64,000 nucleotides of DNA, taken from assembly GCA_963725065.1 (NCBI GenBank), contig CAVRXD010000008.1, positions 124,001-188,000 on the forward strand. Direction: 5' to 3'. The position numbers were made by a program, and so were the translations under genes. Source of the stretch: VAZQ01 sp963725065. Its GTDB lineage: Bacteria; Pseudomonadota; Alphaproteobacteria; Rhizobiales; Xanthobacteraceae. Below are positions 52,021 through 60,941 of the stretch, in pieces (within the stretch, counting starts at the first letter, position 1; the number at the start of each line of letters is the position of its first letter). The notes under the pieces were generated by a model that was not told the origin of the DNA, did not search any database, and saw only the letters and a list, made by a program, of their open reading frames with translations.

Positions 52021-52079
52021 ATCGACGAGAGTCAATGTCCTCGTCCGCGATGATGAAGAAGTCATCGACGTATGTCAAT
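52021..52079. promoter_or_regulatory. two ArsR-type operator copies, ATCGAC-N4-GTCAAT
   Basis: Imperfect palindromes at 52,021-52,036 and 52,064-52,079, identical in both arms and 43 bases apart (about four helix turns), in the arsC-arsR divergent region. The right copy overlaps the proposed arsR start codon. I infer that the ArsR protein binds both and controls both directions. Confidence 0.65.
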
Positions 52080-52417
52080 ATCTCGCTATGCGCGTCCTCG
52101 CGACCTCGCCGCGTCGTGTCCGCCGCTCCTGCAGGAACCGCTGGCGGCCGACGATGCTGAGCGTCTTGCGCGCCGCGCTGAAGGCGATCGCCGACCCGGC
52201 ACGGCTGCGACTCCTGAGCCTGATCCAGGCTCAGCCCGACCACGAAGCCTGCGTCTGCCACCTCACCGGTCCGCTCGGCCTCAGCCAGCCGACCGTCAGC
52301 CACCACCTCAAGGTGTTGCTCCAGGCTGAGCTAGTCGAGCGTGAGCAGCGCGGCAGCTGGGCCTTCTTCCGGGTGCGCGAAGAGCCGCTGGCAGCCTTGC
52401 GCGAGCTTCTCGCCTAG
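52072..52417 (+). CDS. arsR: ArsR/SmtB family transcriptional repressor, one frameshift
   Basis: ATG 52072 gives MSISRYARPRDLAASCPPLL and ADDAERLAR; after about 52,175 the protein continues in another frame as ALKAIADPARLRLLSLIQAQ, EACVCHLTGPLGLSQPTVSH (metal-binding CVC motif and recognition helix) and GSWAFFRV. One extra base near 52,175 explains it. It represses arsC and the channel gene until As(III) binds. An alternative intact start is ATG 52154 in the second frame. Confidence 0.85.
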
Positions 52418-52477
52418 ACGACCCGAAACCGAACGGCGGCCTCTTCCGTTGCTCTGTGAACGGAGGAGGTGGATGGA

Positions 52478-52759
52478 ATGGCAGCTTGGATTTGGATCGT
52501 GATCGCAATCGCCGTGCTGATCGCGCTCGGCGCGATCGTCGTCGGCGCGATACGTAACCGCGACAAGCGGCAGCGCCGCGAGCAGGCGCAGGAGCTGCGT
52601 CGGGAAGCCGACACGCGGACGCAGCAGGCCGAAGAGCGCGAGCGCGTCGCGCAGGAGCAGGTGCGCGAAGCGCGCGAGTCGCGGCGGGTCGCGGCCGAGG
52701 TCGGTGCACGCGCCGACCAGATCGACCCCGACTCGGACACGCCCGCAGAGGACGAATAA
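52478..52759 (+). CDS. small single-pass membrane protein with charged coiled coil
   Basis: A 93-residue protein, MAAWIWIVIAIAVLIALGAI..., one N-terminal helix then an Arg/Glu/Gln-rich coiled coil (EERERVAQEQVREARESRRV) and acidic tail. GGAGGAGG stands about nine bases before ATG 52478. This is a common small-protein type in high-GC actinobacteria. Function is unknown. Confidence 0.75.
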   Translation: MAAWIWIVIAIAVLIALGAIVVGAIRNRDKRQRREQAQELRREADTRTQQAEERERVAQEQVREARESRRVAAEVGARADQIDPDSDTPAEDE

Positions 52760-52811
52760 CGCTCTCTGCCCGGGAGAACGCCCGCGTGCGCGGGCCTTCT
52801 CCCGGAACCGC

Positions 52812-53396
52812 TCAATCGGTGGCGGTGATCTCGTCCTTGAGCCGGTCCCGCAGCTGCACGAGCTGCGGATCCAGATCGGTGCCGTCGCCCAGCCCCCACA
52901 GTGCGTCGAAGACGACGATCTTCCCCTTGCGGTCGAGGCTCACCGGCCGCGAGCTGCCGATGGCGTCGAAGACGCGCACGACGAAGCCGCCGCTCCCGCG
53001 GCTTCGGATCTCGCCGACGAGCGCATCGCGTCCGGCCCACGAGATCTCGACCGGGCCGTAGCGCGTTCCGACGGCGACGTTGCCGGTGCGGTCGGCTGGT
53101 GCCGGCGCATCCAGGTCGGGGTACTGCCAGCCGCGACGCTCGAGCTCCTGCCGGTAGGCGGTGTCGAGACCCGCGAGCAGATCCTTCGGCGTCGGCTCGT
53201 GCGCGAAGTCGAAGCGCGTCATGCCGCACCAGACGGCGGCGGTACCGTCGCTTCGCACCTGGTAGTCGAGCACGGCCCTGAGGTCTTCCTCGATCCGCCA
53301 GCGCCACTCCTCGGAGGCGTCCTTCCCGGCGGGGCCGGAGTGCCGAAACGCGAGCCGGAGCCAGGGGTAGTCGTCCTGCCACGCCTGCACGGCCAC
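52812..53396 (-). CDS. hypothetical protein
   Basis: About 194 residues from GTG 53396 (or GTG 53390): VAVQAWQDDYPWLRLAFRHS..., RIEEDLRAVLDYQVRSDGTA, VGTRYGPVEISWAGRDALVG and a C-terminal LQLRDRLKDEITATD-like helix. Codon use is strong and typical of this half. No domain is recognised. It is probably cytoplasmic. Confidence 0.65.
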   Translation of the reverse strand: MAVQAWQDDYPWLRLAFRHSGPAGKDASEEWRWRIEEDLRAVLDYQVRSDGTAAVWCGMTRFDFAHEPTPKDLLAGLDTAYRQELERRGWQYPDLDAPAPADRTGNVAVGTRYGPVEISWAGRDALVGEIRSRGSGGFVVRVFDAIGSSRPVSLDRKGKIVVFDALWGLGDGTDLDPQLVQLRDRLKDEITATD

Positions 53397-53537
53397 GGGC
53401 CGAGTATGGCGCGCCCGAACGACGGGCAACCCGGGCTGCGGGGAAGTACCGAGCGCAGGTCGCGGTTCACGCGGATTCCAGTGGCTGCGCGCGAGCGGAT
53501 CATTCGCGTAATGCCACGGATCATCGAAGGAGCAACC

Positions 53538-53897
53538 ATGAAGATCGCGACGCTCGCACTCGTTATTGCAGCGATCGTCTGCGCCGGCGCGTTCGGCACC
53601 GGACAGGCGCTCGCGACGACTCATCACCAGTCGGCGCCGAAGACGCTGAACATCGTCATGCACGATCCCGGCTGTCACTGGTTCTCGATTCACGGGAAGT
53701 ACGCGAAGACCGCCACCGTCAACGCCTCCCGCGTCCGGCTCGTCGATCTCGACGAGGCCGCGCTGAAGGTCGCGTCCCGCGCCGGAATGCGCCACATCCC
53801 GATGGGCAAGTCCATCGTGGTCGGCCGCGGAAACTACGTGGTCATGATGGTCGGCCAGGCACCCGACGACAACTACCTCAAGCTCACGGTCAACTGA
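53538..53897 (+). CDS. exported protein of unknown function
   Basis: A 119-residue protein with signal peptide (MKIATLALVIAAIVCAGAFG, TGQALATTH). The mature part has VMHDPGCHWFSIHGKYAKTA, VRLVDLDEAALKVASRAGMR and VGRGNYVVMMVGQAPDDNYL. The HDPGCHWF motif with Met-rich strands recalls cupredoxin-like metal sites, but I cannot claim that. AAGGAG stands before ATG 53538. Confidence 0.75.
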   Translation: MKIATLALVIAAIVCAGAFGTGQALATTHHQSAPKTLNIVMHDPGCHWFSIHGKYAKTATVNASRVRLVDLDEAALKVASRAGMRHIPMGKSIVVGRGNYVVMMVGQAPDDNYLKLTVN

Positions 53898-53916
53898 ACC
53901 CGCGGAGTCTTCCGCC

Positions 53917-54722
53917 TCAATCGATCGCGCGGCGATAGAAGCCGCGCGATCCGACCGTCAGCAACACGCAGACCGAGAAGACGAGCGCCGCGATGCAGAT
54001 CCACGGCGCGATGTGCGGCACCTGCGGCACGAGCGCACCACGCAGGGCCTCGCTCACGTACGTCATCGGATTGAACGCCGTCACGATCTGGAACCAGCGG
54101 ATGTGCTTGAGCGACGGCCACGGGTACTGGGTGCAACCCGTGAAAAGCAGTGGCGTGAAGACGAGCGAGAAGAGGAGGCTGATCCGCTCGGGCCGGACGA
54201 ATGTCCCCATCACCAGCCCAAAGCCGGCGCCGACGAGAGCTCCGAGCAGAAGGCCTGCGAGGAAGAGCGGGAAGCCGGCCCAACGCCACGGGATCGAGCC
54301 GAGGACGATGATCCCGAGCGGGATCATGATCAGCGTCGCGGTGAAGGAGCGCAGGCACGGCGAAGAGCACCTTTTCACCCACGACGAACGAGGTCGGCAT
54401 CGGCGCGAGCAGCCGGTCCTCGATCTCCTTCGTCCAGCCGAACTCGGCCACCAGCGGGAAGGCGAGCGCCTGCAGCGCCGTGATCACCGCGGTCAGCGCG
54501 AGCAGGCCGGGATAGAGCACGTCCGTGTAGCCGGGCCTCGTGTAGTGGAGGCTCCTGAGCACGTAGCCGAACACGAAGAGCAGGAACAGCGGCTGCAGGA
54601 TCACCTGGGCGAGGAAGGCCGGGAACTCGCGGTACGGTGACGTAGAGGTCGCGCTAGAGGACGGCCCGGAGCACGCGCCACTGCGTGCCCCTGTTCCAGC
54701 GCGGGTGCGGCGATCGTGTTCA
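53917..54722 (-). CDS. ABC-2 type exporter permease, frame broken
   Basis: Six-helix permease in pieces. YREFPAFLAQVILQPLFLLF, LLALTAVITALQALAFPLVA and TSFVVGEKVLFAVPAL are in one frame. IPLGIIVLGSIPWRWAGFPL, LVGAGFGLVMGTFVRPERIS and FNPMTYVSEALRGALVP are in another (frame change near 54,360). A further change is needed near the start, around 54,650-54,700. It is downstream of its ATPase. Drug or lipid export is the usual role; substrate is unknown. Confidence 0.82.
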
Positions 54723-55746
54723 GCGCAGCGTCCTGCCGGTGAGGTGGATGAAGACATCCTCCAGCGTCGGTGTGCCGAGCTTCACGTCCGGGAGCGCGAG
54801 CCCGTGCTGCGCGAGCACCGCGGCCGCCGGCGCGACGCAGCAGCGCCGCGTCGCCCGTCAGGTAGAGGCGCACGCGGAGCGGCTGGGAGTCGTCGCGGCC
54901 GCGCGCCCGGGACGCCGTCGTCGGCTCGCGCGGTGGACGGTCTCGACCTTCTCGACGCCGGCGAGCCCCGCCAGCGCATCGACGACTGTGCCGTCGGCGG
55001 CCGCGATCCGCGGTGAGCTCGATCGTTCCTTCGCCCTCGAGCGTAGCTGATCAGCGCCGGCGGGCGTGTCGAGGGCGAGCAGCGTGGCCGTGATCCATGA
55101 TCCCGACCCGGTCGGCGAGCAGCGCAGCCTCGTCCATGTCGTGCGTCGTGAGGATGAGGGTCACGCCGCGAGTCGCGCAGCTCGCGCAGGCGGTCCCAGA
55201 CGAACAGGCGCGCGGCCGGGTCGAGGCCGGTCGTCGGCTCGTCGAGGAAGAGCACCCGCGGCGCGTGCATCAGCGCGCGGGCGATCATCACCCGCTGCGA
55301 CTGTCCGCCGGAGAACAAGTCGGGCTTGTCCTCGCTCGGTCGAGCAGCCCGAACTGCTCGAGCAGCTCGTCGGCCCGCGCGCTCGCGCTCGCCCGCTGGG
55401 ACGCCGTGGTACGCCGCGTGGAAGATCAGGTTGTCGCGGATCGAGATCGAGCGGTCGAGGTTGCTGCGCTGCGGCACGACCGCGAGTGCGCTACGTGCGC
55501 GGACCGGATCGCGCACGCACGTCGATACCGGCGAGGCGGGCCGCTCCGGCGGTCGGCCGCACGCGAGTCGTCAGCATGCCGACGGTCGTCGTCTTCCCCG
55601 CGCCGTTCGGCCCGAGCAGCCCGAAGACCTCGCCCGCCGCCGACCTCGAAGGACACGCCGTCGACTGCGTTGACGGGCGACTTCGGATACCGCTTGACGA
55701 GGTCGACCACCTCGACGGCAAGCCCCGTGCTCTCCTCGACGGCCAC
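54720..55746 (-). CDS. ABC transporter ATP-binding protein (DrrA type), frame broken
   Basis: Pieces in order: VEVVDLVKRYPKSPVNAVDG, VFGLLGPNGAGKTTTVGML (Walker A), VVPQRSNLDRSISIRDNLIF (Q-loop and family-typical stretch), FSGGQSQRVMIARALMHAPR (signature), VLFLDEPTTGLDP (Walker B) and, at the end, KLGTPTLEDVFIHLTGRTLR with TGA at 54,720. Indels near 55,640, 55,510, 55,340 and 55,170 break the frame. GTG 55746 is the likely start. Confidence 0.85.
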
Positions 55747-55782
55747 GTCGAGATCGTAGGCATCGGCGCTACCGACCACGCT

Positions 55783-55818
55783 CAGTTGTCGACCCAGTTG
55801 TTGACCCAGTTGTTGACG
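55783..55818. repeat. 12-base tandem repeat, three copies
   Basis: CAGTTGTCGACC, CAGTTGTTGACC, CAGTTGTTGACG, 37 bases before the ABC ATPase start (minus) and 60 before the NlpC gene (plus). It may be a regulator-binding array at a divergent promoter. Confidence 0.65.
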
Positions 55819-55877
55819 CGGTGTAACGGAATTCGCCAATTTCCACGAAACGCCGACGAGATCGGCACACTGACGCG

Positions 55878-57604
55878 ATGCGGCGCGGGGTCTGGCTCCT
55901 CATCATCGGCGTCCTTCTGGCTGCGGCCGGAGCGGCGTCGGCCTATGGGGCCGGCGGCGGGACGACCACGGTCGAGACCACCACCTCGGAGGCAACCTCG
56001 CCGACTCCCACGACCACGACGTCGACGACCACCACCTCGCCGACGACCACCACCACCGCGACGACCACGACCTCGAAGACCACCACCTCGGCCACCACGA
56101 CGTCGTCGACCACCACCGGCACGACCAAGACGGCGCCGGCGCCGAAGTCCTACGCGAGCCTCCCTGCCTCCTATCTGTCCAGCGGCTGCGTCGGAGCAGG
56201 TGCGGCGGCGATCGCCGAGCCGGGAAGCCGAGTGCTGGCGCTGGGCACGCCGGCGTCGAGCCGCGGCGCGTCCGAGTATCCGACCAGGGCGCCGATCGTT
56301 CGCTTCCTCTCCTCGTCGGCGAGCGGATCGTCGTGCTCGACCGCGCGCGTCAGCCTCGGGTCGGTCTCGCTCTTCGGCGGGGTCATCACTGCGCAGAGCG
56401 TTACCGCGGTCGGTGGCCGTGGAACGGTGAGCGGCTTCGCCATCTACGGATCGCCCACAGAGCTCAGCGCCGGAGATTCGGTGCAGGTCGGCGGCTGGGG
56501 ACAGGTCACGCTCGAGAAGACGGTCGGCCGGCTGCGGGCGCCGCTCGTCGTGGAGCTCACCGCAGCGCATGGCGGACTGCCGGCCGGGACGACGATCGCG
56601 TTCGGCTTCGCCGCAGTCGCCGCAGACCGCCCACCACGCCCCGGGAAGCGCAGCAGCCATGCCGCGAATGCCTCGAACCGAAGCGGCCAAGGAACAGAGT
56701 GGAGAAGAGAGCGAAGCTGATCGACTTTCCCGCGGCGCCCGACCCATTCCTCGAGAACGACATCCTGACGCCGGTCGCGAAGCACAACGCCGTCGTCTCG
56801 TCCGCGATCCAGTACCTCGGAATCAAGTACCAGTGGGGCGGCGCGACCCCGGCAACCGGCTTCGACTGCTCGGGACTCGTCACGTACGTGTTCGCGAAGC
56901 TCGGCGTGTCACTGCCGCACTACACGGTTTCGCAGTACACCTCGCCTGACGGCGTCTGGGTGTCGCCGCACCACCTCGAGGCCGGCGACCTCGTCTTCTT
57001 CGTCGGCTCCGACGGGACGCGCAAGGCACCGGGGCATGTCGGGATCTACGTCGCCGACGGCTACTTCATCGACGCGCCGCACACCGGCTCGTTCGTTCGC
57101 GTCGACAGCCTCAAGGACAAGCGGTTCGCGAACATGTACGTCGGCGCGAGGCGGATCGAGACGCAGTTGCTCGTGTCCCGCCACCTGCTCGGGGAGACGA
57201 AGCCGACGACGACGGATGCCGCACCGTTCCTCCACCAGCTGAGCTTCCAGGCCTCGGGCCGTGCCTTGCCGATCGCAGCAGCGGTGCCGACGGCCGAGCA
57301 CATTCCGGCCGCGGGCGGGAGCGACACGCTTCTGCTCGTGGGCGGCCCGCTCGGCGCGCTCATCGCCCTGTCGGCGGCGGGCGCCGGAGCGTTCTTCGTC
57401 CGGAAGCGACGCCGCGGGGATCTGGCCCGAAGCGCCGCTACACTAGGCCCCCGCCGGGCGCATTCGTCTAGTGGCCTAGGACACCGCCCTCTCACGGCGG
57501 CGGCACGGGTTCGAATCCCGTATGCGCCTCCTCAGCAAAGCCCCTGCTCGGTCGGGGGCTTTTTCCTGCGTCCGCCTCTGGAAAGCAGCTCAGATGCGGC
57601 ATAA
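55878..57604 (+). CDS. secreted NlpC/P60 cell-wall hydrolase with Thr-rich linker, frameshifted
   Basis: ATG 55878 gives a signal/anchor (MRRGVWLLIIGVLLAAAGAA), a Thr/Ser-rich stalk at about 35-90, and a beta domain to about residue 255. Then near 56,625 the protein continues one frame later into LENDILTPVAKHNAVVSSAI and the NlpC/P60 domain: YQWGGATPATGFDCSGLVTY (Cys), APGHVGIYVADGYFIDAPHT (His, third polar residue). A C-terminal membrane helix and KRRR follow. The frame then reads through tRNA-Glu to 57,604, so the true end is probably nearer 57,445. It is a peptidoglycan endopeptidase. Confidence 0.82.
57457..57529 (+). tRNA. tRNA-Glu (CUC)
   Basis: Acceptor arms GGCGCAT and ATGCGCC, D arm GTC-TAGTGGCCTA-GGAC, anticodon stem CCGCC/GGCGG with loop CTCTCAC (anticodon CUC), T arm ACGGG-TTCGAAT-CCCGT. 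The base after the acceptor is T rather than the common G. CCA is not encoded. A terminator follows. Confidence 0.92.
57537..57566 (+). terminator. rho-independent terminator after tRNA-Glu
   Basis: AAAGCCCC, a nine-base loop, then GGGGGCTTTTT. It sits eight bases after the tRNA and is a textbook hairpin plus U-run. Confidence 0.85.
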
Positions 57605-58223
57605 GCTGCCGGGAATGAGCCGTCGCCGTGGCACCTGGATCATCGCGCTGCTGCCCGCCGCCCTCGCGGCCGCTGCCGTCGTCGTGCAGGCGAGCGCGGC
57701 GGCGCCGACCCGGGCGGCCAGCCCTGCGTCCACGGTCGACGCCACGTACTCGTGCCACGTCGGGAGCGTGAACAGCGTCACGATCTACGGGGGCGTAACT
57801 CTCCCGCCGATCAACGGCCAGCGGCAGCCGGGCGTGTTCGCCCTGACCACCAACCCGAGGAGCGTGACGAAGAACGGCACCACGACCACGCTGTCCCAGA
57901 TCGGCTTCGGCGCGCGGAAGAACAGCTTGAGGGTCGACAAGTCGTCGTGCCACAGCGTGAACAAGAAGATTCCGTTGAAGTCGAAAGGGCTGTCCGGCCC
58001 GCCGGAGACGGCGACGGCGACCAAGTTCGGCCACCTCAACTTGAGGTGCGGAACGACAGGCTCGGTGCTCGTCCGGGTCCGACTCACGATCACCGCAGGA
58101 GTCCCGACGCACGCACTCGTGGCGGTGCGTAACGGCACGAAGAACCGGCCGCTCGCGTTCTACACCTGGAGCCCGCGCAAGATCAGTGCGTATAGCGGCA
58201 ACAGCTGCGTCGACATCGGCTAG
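57594..58223 (+). CDS. secreted protein of unknown function
   Basis: A 209-residue protein with signal peptide (GTWIIALLPAALAAAAVVVQ). The mature beta-rich part has TYSCHVGSVNSVTIYGGVTL, QIGFGARKNSLRVDKSSC, LRCGTTGSVLVRVRLTIT and ends NSCVDIG, with four Cys. ATG 57594 or ATG 57615 is the start. The fold and role are not recognised. Confidence 0.75.
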   Translation: MRHKLPGMSRRRGTWIIALLPAALAAAAVVVQASAAAPTRAASPASTVDATYSCHVGSVNSVTIYGGVTLPPINGQRQPGVFALTTNPRSVTKNGTTTTLSQIGFGARKNSLRVDKSSCHSVNKKIPLKSKGLSGPPETATATKFGHLNLRCGTTGSVLVRVRLTITAGVPTHALVAVRNGTKNRPLAFYTWSPRKISAYSGNSCVDIG

Positions 58224-58226
58224 TCG

Positions 58227-59483
58227 TTACGCGAGCGGAAGCGCGAGCCGGAAGGTCGACCCCGTGCCAGGAGTGCTCTCGACCTCGATCGTGCTCCCGT
58301 GCGCTTCGGCGATGACCTGAGAGATCGCCAGGCCGAGCCCGCTACCCGGAACCGCGTCCTCCACCGCATTCCTGCCGCGGAAGAAACGGTTGAAGAGATC
58401 CGGTAGGTCGGCTGAAGGAATGCCGGCCCCGGAGTCTGCGACCGCGAGGATCGCCGCGTCTCCTTCGCCCCATGCCGAGAGGCGCACCGTGCCGCCGTCC
58501 GGAGTGAACTTGACCGCGTTCGTGACGAGGTTGTCGACGACGCGGAGCAACTGAGGCCGGTCGGCGACTGCCGACTGCGGCTCGACCCCGGCCTCGATCT
58601 CGAGCGCGATGTTCTTCGCCGCTGCTGCCGGCCCGGCATTCTCGGCGGCCTCTGTCAGGAGCTCCGTGAGATCGATCCGCTCCCGGCGAAGCTCGAGCGG
58701 GTGCGAGTCGGCACGCGCAAGGAAGAGGAGCTGATCGACGAGGCCTGCGAGCCGGTTCGCGTTCCGCTGCGCGATCCTGAGGTGGTTCTCGCGCGTCGGC
58801 GAGAGAGAGCCTTCGGCCGGGTCGAGGGACATCTCGAGATAGCCGCTGAGCGAGGTGAGCGGAGTCCGCAGCTCGTGCGATGCGGTCGCGACGAACTCGT
58901 CCTTCAGGTGGTCGAGCTCGAGGAGGCGCTCGTTCTGGTTGCGCGTCTCGGCGACGAGACGCTGCACCATCAGACCGGTGATCGCCGCGACGGTCGTGAG
59001 GACGAACGCGCCGCGGAAGCCCGACGCCGCATAGCGCGGCGGTCCCACCAGCCCGAGCGGTACGAGCTGGGCGACGGCCATTGCGAACAGGATCGCGGCG
59101 AGCTCACGCCGTCCGGCCGTGACGGCGAGCCAGAGGACCGGCAGCAGCAGAAGGCCGCCGAAACCGGAGCTCGATCCGCCCGCGGCGTCGCGCAGGAGCG
59201 CGACGAACGCGATGTAGCCCACCGGGATCCCGATGGCGGCGACGCGCGGGAAGCTCTGCGCGGAGAGGGCGAGACCGAGCAGAGCGCACGCGAGCAGCCC
59301 TGCAGCCGAGACCTCGCGGAAGTCGAGAGGGCTCGGCGGCACGAAGAGCAGCGCGAACGCCGTGGCGACTGCGATCGCCGTGAACGGGAGCAGCTGCGCC
59401 GGAGGCTCGGCTTTCGCACGTGTGTCGGCGTGCCCGCGCGCGAAGCGGGCCGTGAACTCGGCGGTGAATGCAGACGCAGTCAA
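58227..59483 (-). CDS. membrane sensor histidine kinase
   Basis: A 418-residue kinase. About six N-terminal helices (FTAIAVATAFALLFV, GLLLLPVLWLAVTAG, GAFVLTTVAAITGLMV) lead to HisKA with ASHELRTPLTSLSGYLEM and HATPase with NLVTNAVKFTPDGG, DSGAGIP and PGSGLGLAI. TTG 59483, five bases after GAGGAG, is the likely start; the longer frame runs over the response-regulator gene and is spurious. Divergent from its probable partner at 59,554. Confidence 0.9.
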   Translation of the reverse strand: MTASAFTAEFTARFARGHADTRAKAEPPAQLLPFTAIAVATAFALLFVPPSPLDFREVSAAGLLACALLGLALSAQSFPRVAAIGIPVGYIAFVALLRDAAGGSSSGFGGLLLLPVLWLAVTAGRRELAAILFAMAVAQLVPLGLVGPPRYAASGFRGAFVLTTVAAITGLMVQRLVAETRNQNERLLELDHLKDEFVATASHELRTPLTSLSGYLEMSLDPAEGSLSPTRENHLRIAQRNANRLAGLVDQLLFLARADSHPLELRRERIDLTELLTEAAENAGPAAAAKNIALEIEAGVEPQSAVADRPQLLRVVDNLVTNAVKFTPDGGTVRLSAWGEGDAAILAVADSGAGIPSADLPDLFNRFFRGRNAVEDAVPGSGLGLAISQVIAEAHGSTIEVESTPGTGSTFRLALPLA

Positions 59484-59553
59484 AGTCGCTCCTCTGAGCC
59501 AAACAATCGGAAACCGCGCAGGAGTCCCGTATCCCCCGGTGGAATGAGACGCG

Positions 59554-60240
59554 ATGACCGGTTCCCGGATCCTCGTCGTGGACGACGAGGAGGACATTCG
59601 CGGGCTCGTCCGCACGCTGCTGGAGCGGGCCGGCCATGAGGTCTCGGAGGCGCCGGACGGGCGCGCCGGGCTGCGCGAGCTGTATACGGCCTCGCCGGAC
59701 CTGGTCGTCCTCGACGTGACGATGCCCGGTCTCGACGGCTGGGCGACGCTCGAGCGGATCCGGGAGGTGACGGACGTTCCCGTCCTGATGCTGACCGCGC
59801 GGGACACCGAGGTGGAGCGTGTTCGCGGGCTGACGGGCGGGGCCGACGACTACGTCGTCAAGCCGTTTGGCCGTCAGGAGCTGGTCGCGCGCGTCGAGGC
59901 CCTGCTTCGCCGCTCGCGTGGCAGCGACCAGCAGGAGACCTACGCGGACGCGCTGCTCAGCATCTCGTTCACTCAGCAAGCCGTCCGCTACGACGAGCGC
60001 GAGATCTCCCTGACGCCGCTCGAATACCGGCTCCTGTCCGCGTTCGTGCGTCACCCGAATCAGGTGCTGAGCCACGACCAGCTCCGCGAGCTCGTCTGGG
60101 GCGACTCGCTCGACACCTCCCGCGACGAGGTCAAGCTCTACGTCGGCTATCTGCGGCACAAGCTCTCTCCGGACGCCCCTCGGGGTACCCCGATCGAGAC
60201 AGTTCGGGGCTTCGGCTACCGCTACCGGCCGCCCGGCTAG
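59554..60240 (+). CDS. OmpR/PhoB-family response regulator
   Basis: A 228-residue regulator. Receiver: D10-D11, phospho-acceptor D54 (LVVLDVTMPG), T81, K103 (VVKPFG). The winged helix includes ISLTPLEYRLLSAFVRHPNQ, LRELVWGDSLDTSRDEVKLY and ETVRGFGYRYRPP. It lies 70 bases from the divergent kinase start, which argues for a cognate pair. The signal is unknown. Confidence 0.94.
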   Translation: MTGSRILVVDDEEDIRGLVRTLLERAGHEVSEAPDGRAGLRELYTASPDLVVLDVTMPGLDGWATLERIREVTDVPVLMLTARDTEVERVRGLTGGADDYVVKPFGRQELVARVEALLRRSRGSDQQETYADALLSISFTQQAVRYDEREISLTPLEYRLLSAFVRHPNQVLSHDQLRELVWGDSLDTSRDEVKLYVGYLRHKLSPDAPRGTPIETVRGFGYRYRPPG

Positions 60241-60397
60241 ACCGCACGGCTACGCGGTTTCCGCGCAGCCTGTCCCGGCCGCCCCCGACCTCCAGCCCCA
60301 ACCCTCCCGGTTTCCTACCCGGGCCTCCGATCGACGCTGCCAGACACCACGGGAGCGATCCCGACCCTCTCATTTCCCCTTCGAAAGGACAGGAACC

Positions 60398-60827
60398 ATG
60401 TTGAGTTTGCGGCAGCGTCTGGCTCGTGAGGAGGGCTTCACCCTCATCGAGCTCCTCGTCGTTCTGCTGATCATCGGCATCCTGCTCGCGATCGCCATTC
60501 CTTCGTATCTGGGCTTCCAGAAGAAGGCGCAGCAGACGGCAGCGATGTCCGACGTCCGTGAGGCCGTTCCGGACGCCGAGGCGTACTACTCCGACAACAG
60601 CAGCTACGCGAGCATGACCGCCGCCAGCCTGCACAGCACCTACGACTCGGGCCTGGTGGTCTCGGTCAGCGGTTCGCCCGGAATCGTGAGCGCGAAGCCC
60701 AGCGCGACCAACACCCAGGCTCTGCATCTCGGCAGTCGATAGCGGCCACTGGGCGCACATCGCCGGGCCGGGAGGCACGGTCCTGAACGACACCACGGCG
60801 ACTTCGGACCCCTGCGCCACCTTCTAG
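60398..60827 (+). CDS. type IV pilin-like protein, one frameshift
   Basis: A prepilin leader ends in EEG, then FTLIELLVVLLIIGILLAIA, the class III/IV pilin N-methylation helix with Glu5. After about 60,690-60,720 the protein should continue one frame later: LCISAVDSGHWAHIAGPGGT and NDTTATSDPCATF to TAG 60,825. The two Cys would form the D-region disulfide. Read without the shift, it ends early at 60,742. AAAGGACAGGA stands before ATG 60398. No pilus assembly genes are nearby. Confidence 0.85.
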
Positions 60828-60941
60828 TAGGCGCGGTAACCCAGAGGCGAGAGAGGGCGCGGGCGGCCGCGCCCTCTTCGTTGTTGGATCTCGTCCGCTC
60901 GGGGTGATGTTGCGCCGAGCCGGAGCAGCGACGTTGGCGTC

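Noticed and set aside
59484..59807. N-terminal extension of the right-hand histidine kinase frame
   Set aside because: It overlaps the response-regulator gene on the other strand, is Ser/Arg-rich antisense-type sequence, and a well-spaced TTG start exists at 59,483.
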